From: Sulfitobacter sp. EhC04
Lineage (GTDB): Bacteria > Pseudomonadota > Alphaproteobacteria > Rhodobacterales > Rhodobacteraceae
NCBI RefSeq assembly: GCF_001650875.1
Contig: NZ_LXYI01000016.1
Coordinates: 1 to 64,000, forward strand
Length of the DNA stretch: 64,000 nt
Direction of reading: 5' to 3'
Positions 19,313 to 28,381 of this stretch are shown piece by piece; position 1 is the stretch's first letter; each line of letters begins with the position of its first letter. The notes under the pieces were generated by a model. The model saw nothing but the letters and a program-made list of their open reading frames with translations. It made no database searches and was not told the DNA's origin. A program made the position numbers and the translations under genes.

Positions 19313-20829
19313 ACGAAAAACCCCTGCTGGAGCTGTCCGGCCTGACCAAGGCCTATCCCGGCGTCGTGGCCAATGACGATGTGTCGTTGCGCATTGCTCC
19401 GGGCGAGGTCCATGCGCTGCTGGGCGAAAACGGCGCTGGCAAATCCACCCTGGTCAAGATGATCTATGGCCTGGTGAAGCCTGACGCGGGCAGGATGCAA
19501 ATGCATGGCACGGGTTTTGCCCCGGCAGAGCCGCGCGCGGCGCGGGCGGCGGGCGTGGGCATGGTGTTCCAGCATTTTTCCCTGTTCGACGCGCTGACCG
19601 TGGCCGAGAATATCGCGCTGGGCATGGAGGACGCGCCGAAACTGCGCACGCTGAGCCAGCGCATCCGCGAGGTGTCGGATACCTACGGTCTGCCACTCTC
19701 GCCCGACCGCGTGGTGGGGGATCTGTCGGCAGGCGAACGCCAGCGGGTCGAAATCATCCGCTGTCTGTTGCAGGAGCCCAAGCTGCTGATCATGGATGAG
19801 CCTACTTCCGTGCTGACCCCGCAGGAGGTCGAGATCCTGTTCAAGACCCTGCGCAAGCTTTCTGCCGAGGGCACCGCGATCCTGTATATTTCGCACAAGC
19901 TGGAGGAGATCCGCGCGCTTTGTGACAGCGCCACGATCCTGCGGCTGGGCAAGGTGGTGGGCCATTGCACCCCCTCCGAGACATCGGCGCGGGACATGGC
20001 GGAAATGATGGTGGGCACGGTGCTGAAGACACCCACGCGCGCAGGCAAGACACCCGGCGACGTGGTGCTGTCGCTGACCGGATTGTCCGCGAAATCACCC
20101 AGCGCCTTTGGCATGCCCCTGCGCGAGATCAGCGTCGAGGTGCGTGCGGGCGAGGTGCTGGGCATCGGCGGGGTGGCGGGCAACGGGCAGGACGAACTGT
20201 TGGCAGCCCTGTCCGGCGAAACCCTGAGCGCGCCCGGCATGATCGCCTTTCGCGGCCGGGACGTGAGCGTGCTGGGCCCGACCCCGCGCCGCGCAATGGG
20301 CATTCTGACAGCGCCGGAGGAGCGGCTGGGCCATGCCGCCGCCCCCGACATGTCGCTGACGGAGAACGCCATGCTGACCGGGGCCGCGCGCGAGAATCTG
20401 GACCGGGGCGGCCTGCTGGACTGGAGCGCCGCGCGAAGCTTTGCCGAACGGATCATCAGCACATTCGACGTGCGCACACCGGGGCCGGGCAATGCGGCGC
20501 GGTCCCTGTCGGGGGGCAACCTTCAGAAATTCGTGATCGGGCGCGAGGTCCTGCAACGCCCCGACCTTCTTGTGGTGAACCAGCCGACCTGGGGTGTCGA
20601 TGCCTCTGCCGCCGCCGCAATCCGCCAGGCGCTGCTGGATCTGGCAGAGAACGGCGCGGCCATTATCGCAATCAGCCAGGATCTGGACGAGTTGATGGAA
20701 ATTTCGGACCGTTTCGCCGCATTGAACGAAGGCCGCCTGTCACCCCCCCGCCCCGCGCAGGGGCTGACGGTGGATGAGATCGGGATGATGATGGGCGGTG
20801 CCCATGGAATGGAGGTGGCGCATGTCTGA
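19309..20829 (+). CDS. ABC transporter ATPase, BMP-type nucleoside/purine uptake
   Basis: A 506-residue protein with two ABC domains, as in sugar/nucleoside (CUT2-like) ATPases. The first has Walker A GENGAGKST, signature LSAGERQRVEI and Walker B LLIMDEPTS. The second is degenerate, with GVAGNGQDEL for Walker A and LSGGNLQKFVIGRE as signature. Directly coupled to xdhC and followed by two permeases and a BMP binding protein, so purines or nucleosides feeding xanthine dehydrogenase are the likely cargo. Confidence 0.92.
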   Translation: MNEKPLLELSGLTKAYPGVVANDDVSLRIAPGEVHALLGENGAGKSTLVKMIYGLVKPDAGRMQMHGTGFAPAEPRAARAAGVGMVFQHFSLFDALTVAENIALGMEDAPKLRTLSQRIREVSDTYGLPLSPDRVVGDLSAGERQRVEIIRCLLQEPKLLIMDEPTSVLTPQEVEILFKTLRKLSAEGTAILYISHKLEEIRALCDSATILRLGKVVGHCTPSETSARDMAEMMVGTVLKTPTRAGKTPGDVVLSLTGLSAKSPSAFGMPLREISVEVRAGEVLGIGGVAGNGQDELLAALSGETLSAPGMIAFRGRDVSVLGPTPRRAMGILTAPEERLGHAAAPDMSLTENAMLTGAARENLDRGGLLDWSAARSFAERIISTFDVRTPGPGNAARSLSGGNLQKFVIGREVLQRPDLLVVNQPTWGVDASAAAAIRQALLDLAENGAAIIAISQDLDELMEISDRFAALNEGRLSPPRPAQGLTVDEIGMMMGGAHGMEVAHV

Positions 20830-20842
20830 ACCGGCTCATTTG

Positions 20843-20875
20843 TGTATTTTGGGAACAATGAAGCCAGGGGGCGGC
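20843..20875 (-). repeat. Partial mosaic repeat at the ATPase/permease junction (copy b)
   Basis: On the minus strand this reads CTTCATTGTTCCCAAAATAC, matching the start of the copies at 15258, 24051 and 31156. It fills the gap between two otherwise tightly coupled genes. Its GGGGGCGG at 20867-20874 now lies just before the permease ATG and may act as the ribosome site. Confidence 0.65.
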
Positions 20876-20877
20876 GC

Positions 20878-21960
20878 ATGATCCGGCTGGAGAAGCGACC
20901 GCAGCCAAGCCGGGCCTTTTCACTGGCCACGCCGCTGCTGGCGGTGCTGGCAACCATGGTGTTTGGCGGGTTGATGTTTGCCGTGCTGGGCAAGGACCCT
21001 GTCACCTCGATCATCACGATCTTCTGGCAGCCGCTGTTCGGCGAATTCGCCTTTTACTATCGTCCGCAACTGCTGATCAAAGGCGCGCCGCTGGTGTTGA
21101 TCGCCATCGGGCTGAGCCTGGGCTTCAAGGCGGGTATCTGGAACATCGGGGCGGAAGGGCAATACATCATGGGCGCGCTGTTTGGTGCGGGCGTGGGGCT
21201 GGCGTTCTATCCGATGGAGAGTTTCATCGTCTTTCCGATGATGGTGCTGGCCGGGGCCTTTGGCGGCTGGTTATGGGCAATGATCCCGGCATTGTTGAAG
21301 GTCAAGTTCGGCACCAATGAAATTCTCGTTTCGCTGATGCTGGTCTATGTGGCAGAACAGTTCCTTGCCTCCATGTCACTGGGGCTGATGAAAAACCCCG
21401 AAGGTTTCGGCTTTCCGGGCAGCCGCAACCTGCAGCAATACAACAGCGCCTTCAACGCTGACCTGATCGAGGGATCGGGCATGCATTGGGGTGTGGTGGC
21501 GGCATTGATCGCGGTGATCTTTGCCTATGTGCTGCTGACCAAACACCGCCTTGGCTTTGCCATCCGGGTCACGGGTGAGGCACCGCGCGCCGCGCGTTTC
21601 TCTGGTGTGAACCCGACGCGGCTGGTGTTGTTCTGCCTTGGCGCATCGGGGCTGCTGGCCGGTCTGGCCGGGCTGTTCGAAGTTGCGGGGCCTGCGGGCC
21701 AGGTGACGATTGATTTCAACGTGGGGTATGGCTTTACCGCGATCATCGTCGCCTTTCTGGGGCGGTTGCACCCGATCGGCATCCTGCTGGCGGGCGGGCT
21801 GATGGCGCTGACCTATATCGGCGGCGACATCGCGCAATCGCAGCTGGGTCTGCCTGCCGCTGCCATCCAGGTGTTCCAGGGAATGTTGCTGTTCTTCCTG
21901 CTCGCCTTTGACCTGCTGACAAATTACCGGCTGCGCCCTGGCCGGACGGAGGTGGCATGA
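20878..21960 (+). CDS. ABC transporter permease 1 (BMP-type purine/nucleoside)
   Basis: Integral membrane subunit of the transporter encoded with xdhABC. It has about eight to ten hydrophobic segments and the family blocks GLSLGFKAGIWNIGAEGQY and ALLKVKFGTNEILVSLM. I chose the ATG at 20878 (MIRLEKRPQPS, 360 residues). The frame is open back to 20842, but that stretch is the inverted repeat copy. The stop overlaps the next permease's start (ATGATG). Confidence 0.92.
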   Translation: MIRLEKRPQPSRAFSLATPLLAVLATMVFGGLMFAVLGKDPVTSIITIFWQPLFGEFAFYYRPQLLIKGAPLVLIAIGLSLGFKAGIWNIGAEGQYIMGALFGAGVGLAFYPMESFIVFPMMVLAGAFGGWLWAMIPALLKVKFGTNEILVSLMLVYVAEQFLASMSLGLMKNPEGFGFPGSRNLQQYNSAFNADLIEGSGMHWGVVAALIAVIFAYVLLTKHRLGFAIRVTGEAPRAARFSGVNPTRLVLFCLGASGLLAGLAGLFEVAGPAGQVTIDFNVGYGFTAIIVAFLGRLHPIGILLAGGLMALTYIGGDIAQSQLGLPAAAIQVFQGMLLFFLLAFDLLTNYRLRPGRTEVA

Positions 21961-22880
21961 TGGACCTTTCTGCAATCAACCCGATCCTCTTCGTCGCCGG
22001 TTTCCTGGTCGCGGCAACGCCCCTGATCTTTGCCGCCATCGGTGAGTTGGTGGTCGAGAAATCCGGCGTGCTGAACCTCGGGGTCGAGGGCATGATGATC
22101 ACCGGGGCGATCTGCGGCTTTGCTGTTGCAGTGGAAACCGGATCACCCCTGCTGGGCTTTGCCGCCGCCGCGGCGGGCGGGGCGCTGCTGTCGCTGCTCT
22201 TTGCCTTCCTCACCCAGATCGCGCTGGCCAATCAGGTCGCTTCCGGCCTGGCGCTTACGCTTTTCGGGCTCGGGCTCTCGGCGCTTCTGGGCCAAAGCTA
22301 TGTCGGGGTGAAACCGCCGCGCCTGGGCGATATCGACTTTGGCCCGCTGGCGGATATTCCGGTGATCGGCCCGATCCTGTTCACCCATGACATCATCCTC
22401 TACCTTGGCATCGCGCTTGTCGCGGCCACCTGGGCGGTGCTGAAGTTCACCCGCGCGGGGCTGGTGTTGCGCGCCGTGGGCGAAAGCCATGATGCCGCCC
22501 ATGCGCTGGGCTATCACGTCAAGCGCATCCGGACCCTTGCCATCATGTTCGGCGGGGCCTGCGCGGGCGTTGGCGGGGCCTACATCAGCCTGATCCGGGT
22601 GCCGCAATGGACCGAAGGCATGACCGCCGGCATCGGCTGGATTGCGTTGGCGCTGGTGGTCTTTGCCAGCTGGAAACCATGGCGACTGTTGCTGGGTGCT
22701 TATCTTTTCGGCGGCATCACACAATTGCAGTTGAATCTGCAGGGCGCGGGCGTTGCCATTCCGGTGGAGTATCTGGCAATGTCGCCCTATCTCATCACGA
22801 TCATCGTGCTGGTGATCCTGTCAGCGGACAAATCGGCGGCACCTGCCTCCCTTGGCCGCACTTTCCATGCCTCTCAATAG
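21957..22880 (+). CDS. ABC transporter permease 2 (BMP-type purine/nucleoside)
   Basis: Second membrane subunit, 307 residues, with the family block GELVVEKSGVLNLGVEGMM and many hydrophobic helices, including LLSLLFAFLTQIALANQVAS. It forms a heterodimer with the preceding permease. Translation is coupled by start/stop overlap, and the binding-protein gene follows after 42 bases. Confidence 0.92.
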   Translation: MMDLSAINPILFVAGFLVAATPLIFAAIGELVVEKSGVLNLGVEGMMITGAICGFAVAVETGSPLLGFAAAAAGGALLSLLFAFLTQIALANQVASGLALTLFGLGLSALLGQSYVGVKPPRLGDIDFGPLADIPVIGPILFTHDIILYLGIALVAATWAVLKFTRAGLVLRAVGESHDAAHALGYHVKRIRTLAIMFGGACAGVGGAYISLIRVPQWTEGMTAGIGWIALALVVFASWKPWRLLLGAYLFGGITQLQLNLQGAGVAIPVEYLAMSPYLITIIVLVILSADKSAAPASLGRTFHASQ

Positions 22881-22922
22881 GGGCCAATTCAGCCCGACAA
22901 GGGCATCAAACGGGGAACTCAC

Positions 22923-23996
22923 ATGAAACTCACGAAACTCCTGACAACTGCGGCACTGGCCGCCGGTTTGGCAACCGGCGCGCTTGCGCAGGACAAGACC
23001 AAGGTCGGCTTCGTCTTTGTCGGCCCTGTCGGCGACGGCGGCTGGACCTACGAACACAACGAGGGTCGCCTGGCCCTCGAAGAGGAATTCGGCGATGCGG
23101 TCGAAACCGTCTTTGTCGAAAACGTCGCCGAAGGCCCGGACTCCGAGCGCGTGATGACACAGATGGCGCTGGACGGTGCCGACCTGATCTTCACCACATC
23201 CTTCGGCTATATGGATCCCACGATCAACGTCGCCAAGAAATTCCCGGATGTGAAGTTCGAACACGCCACCGGGTACAAACGGGCCGACAACGTCTCGACC
23301 TATTCCGCACGCTTCTACGAAGGCCGCGCCATCCAGGGCCACATCGCGGGCTCCATGACCAAAAGCAACATCATCGGCTATATCGGTTCCTACCCGATCC
23401 CCGAAGTGATCCGGGGCATCAATTCTGCCTATATCCATGCCAAGAAAGTGAACCCGGACGTCCAGTTCAAGATCGTCTGGGCCTACACATGGTTTGACCC
23501 CGCCAAGGAAGCGGACGCCGCCAAGGTGCTGATCGAACAGGGCGCGGACGTGGTGCTGCAACACACCGATTCCACCGCGCCCCAGGCCGCGGCCCAGGAA
23601 GCCGGCAACGTAATCACCTTCGGTCAGGCCTCCGACATGGCACAATACGCGCCCAAACCGCGGGTCTCGTCGATCATCGACAACTGGGCGCCCTATTATA
23701 TCGCGCGCACCAAGGCGGTGATGGACGGCACCTGGGAATCGACCGACACCTGGGACGGTATCGGGCCCGGCATGGTCGGCATCGGCGAGATCACCGATGC
23801 GGTGCCCGCCGAAGTCAAGGAACAGGCGCTGGCACTGAAAGACAGCATCGCCTCGGGCGACTATCACCCCTTCACCGGGCCGATCAACAAACAGGACGGC
23901 AGCGCCTGGCTGGCCGAAGGCGATACAGCCGATGACGGCACGCTGGCCGGTATGAACTTCTATGTCGAAGGCATCGAAGGCGACATTCCGCAATAA
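22923..23996 (+). CDS. BMP-family substrate-binding protein of the purine/nucleoside transporter
   Basis: A periplasmic receptor of 357 residues. The N-terminal signal peptide (MKLTKLLTTAALAAGLATGA, cleaved near ALA-QD) has no lipobox cysteine, so it should be soluble. The mature start KVGFVFVGPVGDGGWTYEHN is typical of the Bmp/PnrA family that binds nucleosides or purines. Encoded last in the xdh-transporter operon and followed by a clear terminator. The location suggests xanthine, hypoxanthine or urate-like ligands, but the exact ligand is inferred. Confidence 0.9.
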   Translation: MKLTKLLTTAALAAGLATGALAQDKTKVGFVFVGPVGDGGWTYEHNEGRLALEEEFGDAVETVFVENVAEGPDSERVMTQMALDGADLIFTTSFGYMDPTINVAKKFPDVKFEHATGYKRADNVSTYSARFYEGRAIQGHIAGSMTKSNIIGYIGSYPIPEVIRGINSAYIHAKKVNPDVQFKIVWAYTWFDPAKEADAAKVLIEQGADVVLQHTDSTAPQAAAQEAGNVITFGQASDMAQYAPKPRVSSIIDNWAPYYIARTKAVMDGTWESTDTWDGIGPGMVGIGEITDAVPAEVKEQALALKDSIASGDYHPFTGPINKQDGSAWLAEGDTADDGTLAGMNFYVEGIEGDIPQ

Positions 23997-24015
23997 CGCG
24001 GCCAAATCCCGACGC

Positions 24016-24048
24016 AAGGAGGCAGGTCACCACACCTGCCTCCTTTTT
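24016..24048 (+). terminator. Rho-independent terminator of the purine operon
   Basis: A perfect 12-bp stem (AAGGAGGCAGGT at 24016-24027, ACCTGCCTCCTT at 24034-24045) with a CACCAC loop runs into a T tract ending at 24048. It lies 20 bases after the binding-protein stop. Confidence 0.93.
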
Positions 24049-24050
24049 CG

Positions 24051-24178
24051 TTTCATTGTTCCGGAAAATACACCTGCATGCCCACACGGCCGGATGTCCG
24101 GTCGATGCTTCGGGCTCAGCGCGCCGCACCCACTCGACATGACGTCGCGGCGTCAGCCGCGTCCGCCGGATCACAGCA
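24051..24178 (+). repeat. Mosaic intergenic repeat (copy c)
   Basis: Starts TTTCATTGTTCCGGAAAATA and ends with GCGGCGTCAGCCGCG followed by GGATCACAGC. The two ends, and their order, recur at 31156-31277 and 34501-34600, while the middle differs. It lies between the purine operon terminator and the GST gene. Confidence 0.75.
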
Positions 24179-24247
24179 CCGCTTCGCGCTTTTCCTTTTG
24201 CGACCACCCGTTACACTGGCCCCGGAACCGTCGCGAAAGGCCAGATC

Positions 24248-24856
24248 ATGATCCACGTCCACCACCTCAACCGCTCCCGCTCGCATCGCATTCTGTGGCT
24301 GCTTGAGGAAATCGGCCATCCCTATACCATCGCCCACTACAAGCGGGACGCCAAAACCAACCTGGCACCGCCGGAACTGCGCAGCATGCACCCCTTGGGC
24401 AAATCGCCGATGGTGGAACTCGACGGCAAGCTGATCACCGAAAGCGCCGCAATCACCGAAGTGCTCTGCGCCCGGTTCGCCCCCGAGATGATTCCCCCCC
24501 GGGACGATGACGCCTACCTGCGCCATCTCGAACTGATGCATTTCGCCGAAGGCTCTGCCATGACGCCGATTCTGCTGAACCTCTATGTCGGTCGCCTGGG
24601 CGAAGCGGGCGCGCCGCTGCATCCGCGCATCTCTGAGGAACTGACCAGCCATTTCGCCTATATGAACAGTCTCGTGCGCCCCTCGGGCCATTTCGTGCTG
24701 GACCGGCTGTCTGCCGCCGACATCATGCTCAGCTTCCCGGCAGAGATCGCCATGCGCATGGACCGCGGCGCGGAGTTCCCGGCGCTCAAGGGGTTCGTCG
24801 ATATGATCCATGGCCGTCCGGCCTATCAGCGTGCAACGGAAAAAGGCGGCGAATGA
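24248..24856 (+). CDS. Glutathione S-transferase
   Basis: A 202-residue cytosolic GST. The N-terminal thioredoxin-like domain runs from MIHVHHLNRSRSHRILWLLE to the conserved PLGKSPMVELDG and ITESAAITEVL. The C-terminal helical domain has LSAADIMLSFP, the usual N-capping motif. The substrate is unknown. The aldo/keto reductase gene follows 66 bases later on the same strand. Confidence 0.9.
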   Translation: MIHVHHLNRSRSHRILWLLEEIGHPYTIAHYKRDAKTNLAPPELRSMHPLGKSPMVELDGKLITESAAITEVLCARFAPEMIPPRDDDAYLRHLELMHFAEGSAMTPILLNLYVGRLGEAGAPLHPRISEELTSHFAYMNSLVRPSGHFVLDRLSAADIMLSFPAEIAMRMDRGAEFPALKGFVDMIHGRPAYQRATEKGGE

Positions 24857-24922
24857 GGGCGGGCTGAACGCCCTGCAAAGCGGCCATTGCGCCGGGCCTT
24901 TCTCCATGCCACCAAAGCAGTC

Positions 24923-25861
24923 ATGAAACAAACTTTGACCAGCCTGAATGGCACCCCCGCCAGCCGCCTTGCCTTTGGCACCATGCAATTCGGCGGGCGG
25001 GCGGATGACGCCGCCTCCGCCGCAATGTTCGAGGCCTGTATCGAGACGGGCATCACCCATTTCGACACGGCACATGTCTATACCGACGGCGCGTCGGAGA
25101 CCTTGCTCGGGCGGTTCCTGGGCAGCCGTCGCGACGACCTGATCATCGCGACAAAGGCAGCCTACTCCGGCGGTGCGAGCCGCGACAATATCCTGAATTC
25201 TGCCGAAACCTCGCGCAAGCGGATGGGGCTGGACACGCTCGACGTGCTCTATCTGCACCGTTTCGATCCAGACACCGACATGGCCGAAAGCTTCGAAACC
25301 TTCGCGCAACTCAGGGATAAGGGCCATATCCGCCACATCGGCCTTTCCAACTTTGCCGCCTGGCAAGTGGTGAAGGCAGCGGGTGTCGCTGCGGATTTTG
25401 ACCTGACAGTCGCGGTGATCCAGCCGATGTATAACCTGGTCAAACGGCAGGCCGAAGTCGAGATCCTGCCGATGGCGGATGATCTGGGCATTCTCGTGGC
25501 CCCCTATTCGCCATTGGGCGGCGGGCTGCTGACCGGGAAATACGGTGCTGGCGGCACCGGCAGGCTCAGCGAGGATGACCGCTATGCCGCGCGTTATGGA
25601 CAGGCGCAGATGCATGACGCTGCCCAGGGCCTGACCGAAATCGCGCAGGAGACGGGCGTGCATCCCGCCACGCTGGCAGTGGCCTGGGCCGCGCGGCATC
25701 CGACGGGACCAAGCCCGATCATCTCGGCCAGATCGGTCGAACAATTGCAGCCCTCGCTGGCGGCGATGCAGTTCGAAATGTCGGGTGAACTTTATGCCCG
25801 GCTGAGTGCCCTCAGCCCGACGCCGCCACCCGCCACGGATCGGCTGGAGGAACAGACATGA
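24923..25861 (+). CDS. Aldo/keto reductase
   Basis: NAD(P)H-dependent reductase with a TIM-barrel fold, 312 residues. The catalytic tetrad can be traced: Asp and Tyr in FDTAHVYTDG, Lys in IIATKAAY, His in LDVLYLHRFDP. The ATG at 24923 begins the family-like MKQTLTSLNGTPASRLAFGT; the open frame starts further up, at 24887. The stop overlaps the start of the next gene (ATGA), suggesting a shared function, though the substrate cannot be told. Confidence 0.9.
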   Translation: MKQTLTSLNGTPASRLAFGTMQFGGRADDAASAAMFEACIETGITHFDTAHVYTDGASETLLGRFLGSRRDDLIIATKAAYSGGASRDNILNSAETSRKRMGLDTLDVLYLHRFDPDTDMAESFETFAQLRDKGHIRHIGLSNFAAWQVVKAAGVAADFDLTVAVIQPMYNLVKRQAEVEILPMADDLGILVAPYSPLGGGLLTGKYGAGGTGRLSEDDRYAARYGQAQMHDAAQGLTEIAQETGVHPATLAVAWAARHPTGPSPIISARSVEQLQPSLAAMQFEMSGELYARLSALSPTPPPATDRLEEQT

Positions 25862-26937
25862 GGGATATCGTCATCATCGGGGGCGGCATCGCCGGCCTGT
25901 CCGCAGGCGCGCGTCTGTCTGCCGATGCACAGGTGACCGTGCTGGAGAGCGAATCGGCACTTGGGTTTCACGCATCGGGCCGCTCTGCCGCGCTGTTCGA
26001 GCAGAACTACGGCCTGCCCAGCACGGTCGCGCTGAACAAGGCCAGCGCCGACTATCACTGGCATGCGAACGGCGGCTATCTCAGCCCGCGCGGTTTCCTG
26101 CTGGCAGCCCGCGCCGATGAACACGCGGCATTTGAGAAAGACGCCGAAACGCTGGGCATCGCACCGATCAGTCTGGAACGGGCGCTGGAGCTGGTGCCGA
26201 TCCTAGACCCGGAACAGCTGGCGTACGCGGGTTATCACGAAGAAGCCTATGACATCGACACCGACCGGATGATGCAGGATTTCGCCCGCGAGATTCGCCG
26301 CAATGGCGGTGCCGTCATCACCGATGCGCCTGTCTCGGCGATCAGTCGGCAGGGTGAAATCTGGCAGGTCAGCACACCCAAGGGCAACCATAGTGCCACC
26401 CGGCTGGTCAACGCGGCCGGGGCCTGGGCCGATCAGATCGCCGGGATGGCCGGGATCGCCCCCATCGGCATCGTCCCACATCGTCGTTCCATGGCGCGGC
26501 TGCCAGCACCCGGCGGTCATGACGTCAGCCGCTGGCCCATGTTCTTTGGCGTGGGCGAGACCTGGTACGCCAAGCCCGACGCGGGCGCGCTGCTGGTTTC
26601 CCCGGCAGAGGAAGATCCGGTGGACCCGCATGACGCCTGGGCCGATGACATGGTACTGGCTGAAGGGCTGGCGCGCTACGAGGCCATTGTGACAGAGCCG
26701 GTCACCCGGCTGCTCACGTCCTGGGCCGGACTGCGCAGCTTTTCCCCGGACCGCGCGCTGGTGCTGGGCCCAGAACCGGGTGACCCGACCTTTGTGTGGT
26801 GCGCGGCGCAGGGCGGCTACGGGTTTCAGACGGCACCGGCCGCCTCGCAACTGCTCGCCGATCTGGTGATGGGCCGCGCGCCTGCGATGCCCGGCGACGT
26901 GGTGGCCAGCCTCACACCGGACAGGTTCCGGGGATGA
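25858..26937 (+). CDS. FAD-dependent oxidoreductase, DAO family
   Basis: A 359-residue D-amino-acid/glycine-oxidase-like flavoprotein. The dinucleotide-binding GGGIAGLSAGARL is at the N-terminus and the C-terminal FAD contact GQGGYG-like segment is seen as AAQGGYGFQTAP. The middle LVNAAGAWADQIA is typical of DAO proteins. Coupled by overlap to the aldo/keto reductase before it and the DUF938 methyltransferase after it. The amine or amino acid substrate is unknown. Confidence 0.88.
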   Translation: MRDIVIIGGGIAGLSAGARLSADAQVTVLESESALGFHASGRSAALFEQNYGLPSTVALNKASADYHWHANGGYLSPRGFLLAARADEHAAFEKDAETLGIAPISLERALELVPILDPEQLAYAGYHEEAYDIDTDRMMQDFAREIRRNGGAVITDAPVSAISRQGEIWQVSTPKGNHSATRLVNAAGAWADQIAGMAGIAPIGIVPHRRSMARLPAPGGHDVSRWPMFFGVGETWYAKPDAGALLVSPAEEDPVDPHDAWADDMVLAEGLARYEAIVTEPVTRLLTSWAGLRSFSPDRALVLGPEPGDPTFVWCAAQGGYGFQTAPAASQLLADLVMGRAPAMPGDVVASLTPDRFRG

Positions 26938-27587
26938 TCCGCAAATTGCCGCCCACTGCCAGCGTCGCTGATCCGCAGGAGAGTGGCAAGCTGCATGCCC
27001 CCGCCGCCGCGCGCAATGCCGATGCGATCTGCGCTGTCTTGCTACAACATGCGCCCGCCACAGGCCGCGCGCTGGAGATTGCCAGCGGCACGGGACAGCA
27101 TGTGGTGGTCTTTGCCCGCGCCCTACCGGGCCTGCATTGGCAACCAACCGAAATCGACCCGGCCCGCCGCATCAGCATCGACGCCCATGTGACAGAGGCG
27201 GGGCTGGCCAATGTCGCCCCTGTGCGGCACCTCGACGCCAGTGCGCCCGATTGGCACGCAGACAGCGGTCCATACGACCTGATCGTGTTGGTGAACCTGC
27301 TGCACCTGATTTCCGACGCCGAAGGCCGTCAGGTGCTGAACGGCGTGGCAGCAGCCCTTGCCCCCGGCGGGGTCTTTGTCCTTTACGGGCCGTTCAAGCG
27401 ATCGGGTGAATTGATCAGTGAGGGCGACCGCCGGTTCGACGCAGAATTGCGCGGCGCCGATCCGCTGATTGGCTACAAGGACGATCTTGAAGTTGCGGGC
27501 TGGCTGGGCAACTCTGGTCTGGAACCGGCCCACTGTGTCGGGATGCCCGCCAACAACCTTGCCCTTGTCGCGAGAAAGCCAGCCTGA
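26934..27587 (+). CDS. DUF938 class I SAM-dependent methyltransferase-like protein
   Basis: A 217-residue protein beginning PTASVADPQESGKLHAPAAA. The SAM-binding motif LEIASGTGQHVVVFAR (about residues 46-61) and ALAPGGVFVLYGPF are characteristic of DUF938. The ATG at 26934 overlaps the preceding stop. The target of methylation is unknown. One base of its stop is shared with the lysozyme gene start (TGATG). Confidence 0.87.
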   Translation: MIRKLPPTASVADPQESGKLHAPAAARNADAICAVLLQHAPATGRALEIASGTGQHVVVFARALPGLHWQPTEIDPARRISIDAHVTEAGLANVAPVRHLDASAPDWHADSGPYDLIVLVNLLHLISDAEGRQVLNGVAAALAPGGVFVLYGPFKRSGELISEGDRRFDAELRGADPLIGYKDDLEVAGWLGNSGLEPAHCVGMPANNLALVARKPA

Positions 27588-28381
27588 TGATCCTGCTCCG
27601 CCGCCTTTCCCTGCTTTGCCTTCTGGCCCTCGCCGCCTGCGGGGCGCACGACACAGGCGTGCCGCCCGCCCCACCCGGCGTTCTGTTTGCGCCGGATTTC
27701 GGCGACAGCGATCCTGCCTCTTTCAACACACCACGCCCTGCCGCCTTTGCCGTGCACGGGATCGACGCCGCACGCTTCCAGAAAAGCATTGAGTGGGGCA
27801 CCGCGCGGGCCAGCGGCGTAAACTTTGCCTTCATCAAGGCGACAGAGGGCGGCGACCTGCTGGATTCCGGGTTCGAGGAACACTGGCGTGCGGCGGGCAG
27901 TGCTGGCGTGGCGCGTGGTGCCTATCATTTCTACTACTTTTGCACCTCGCCAGAGGATCAGGCCCGCTGGTTCATCCGAAACGTCCCGCGCACCCCCGGC
28001 ATGATGCCCCCGGTGCTGGACATGGAATGGAACCCCTTCTCACCGACCTGCGCCACGGTGCGCCCGCCGGGGGCTGAAGTGCGAGACCAGATGCGCCGCT
28101 GGCTGCGGATCGTCGAAGCGCAATATGGCCAGCGTCCGATCATCTATACGACACCGAAATTCTACAGCGAAAACAACCTGGACCAGTTCCGGGGTTACGA
28201 GTTCTGGCTGCGGTCCACCGCCAAAACCCCGGCGGAGGTTTACCCCGGCCAGCCCTGGCGCTTCTGGCAATACACCGCCACAGGCGTCGTGCCGGGCATT
28301 GCCGGCGACGTGGACCTGAACGCCTTCAACGGCAGCCGGTCGGACTGGCAGGCCTGGATTGCGCGCCGCGCGGTGCGGTAG
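27587..28381 (+). CDS. Glycoside hydrolase family 25 lysozyme-like lipoprotein
   Basis: A 264-residue exported protein with lipobox LAAC (Cys18), so it is probably anchored to a membrane facing the periplasm. The GH25 muramidase domain runs from GIDAARFQKSIEW (about 64) to the end. The catalytic acidic pair is in PVLDMEWNPF, and TEGGDLLDSGFEEHW and GAYHFYYF are family blocks. It probably cleaves peptidoglycan. Last gene of a coupled run and followed at once by the double palindrome at 28382-28425. Confidence 0.88.
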   Translation: MILLRRLSLLCLLALAACGAHDTGVPPAPPGVLFAPDFGDSDPASFNTPRPAAFAVHGIDAARFQKSIEWGTARASGVNFAFIKATEGGDLLDSGFEEHWRAAGSAGVARGAYHFYYFCTSPEDQARWFIRNVPRTPGMMPPVLDMEWNPFSPTCATVRPPGAEVRDQMRRWLRIVEAQYGQRPIIYTTPKFYSENNLDQFRGYEFWLRSTAKTPAEVYPGQPWRFWQYTATGVVPGIAGDVDLNAFNGSRSDWQAWIARRAVR

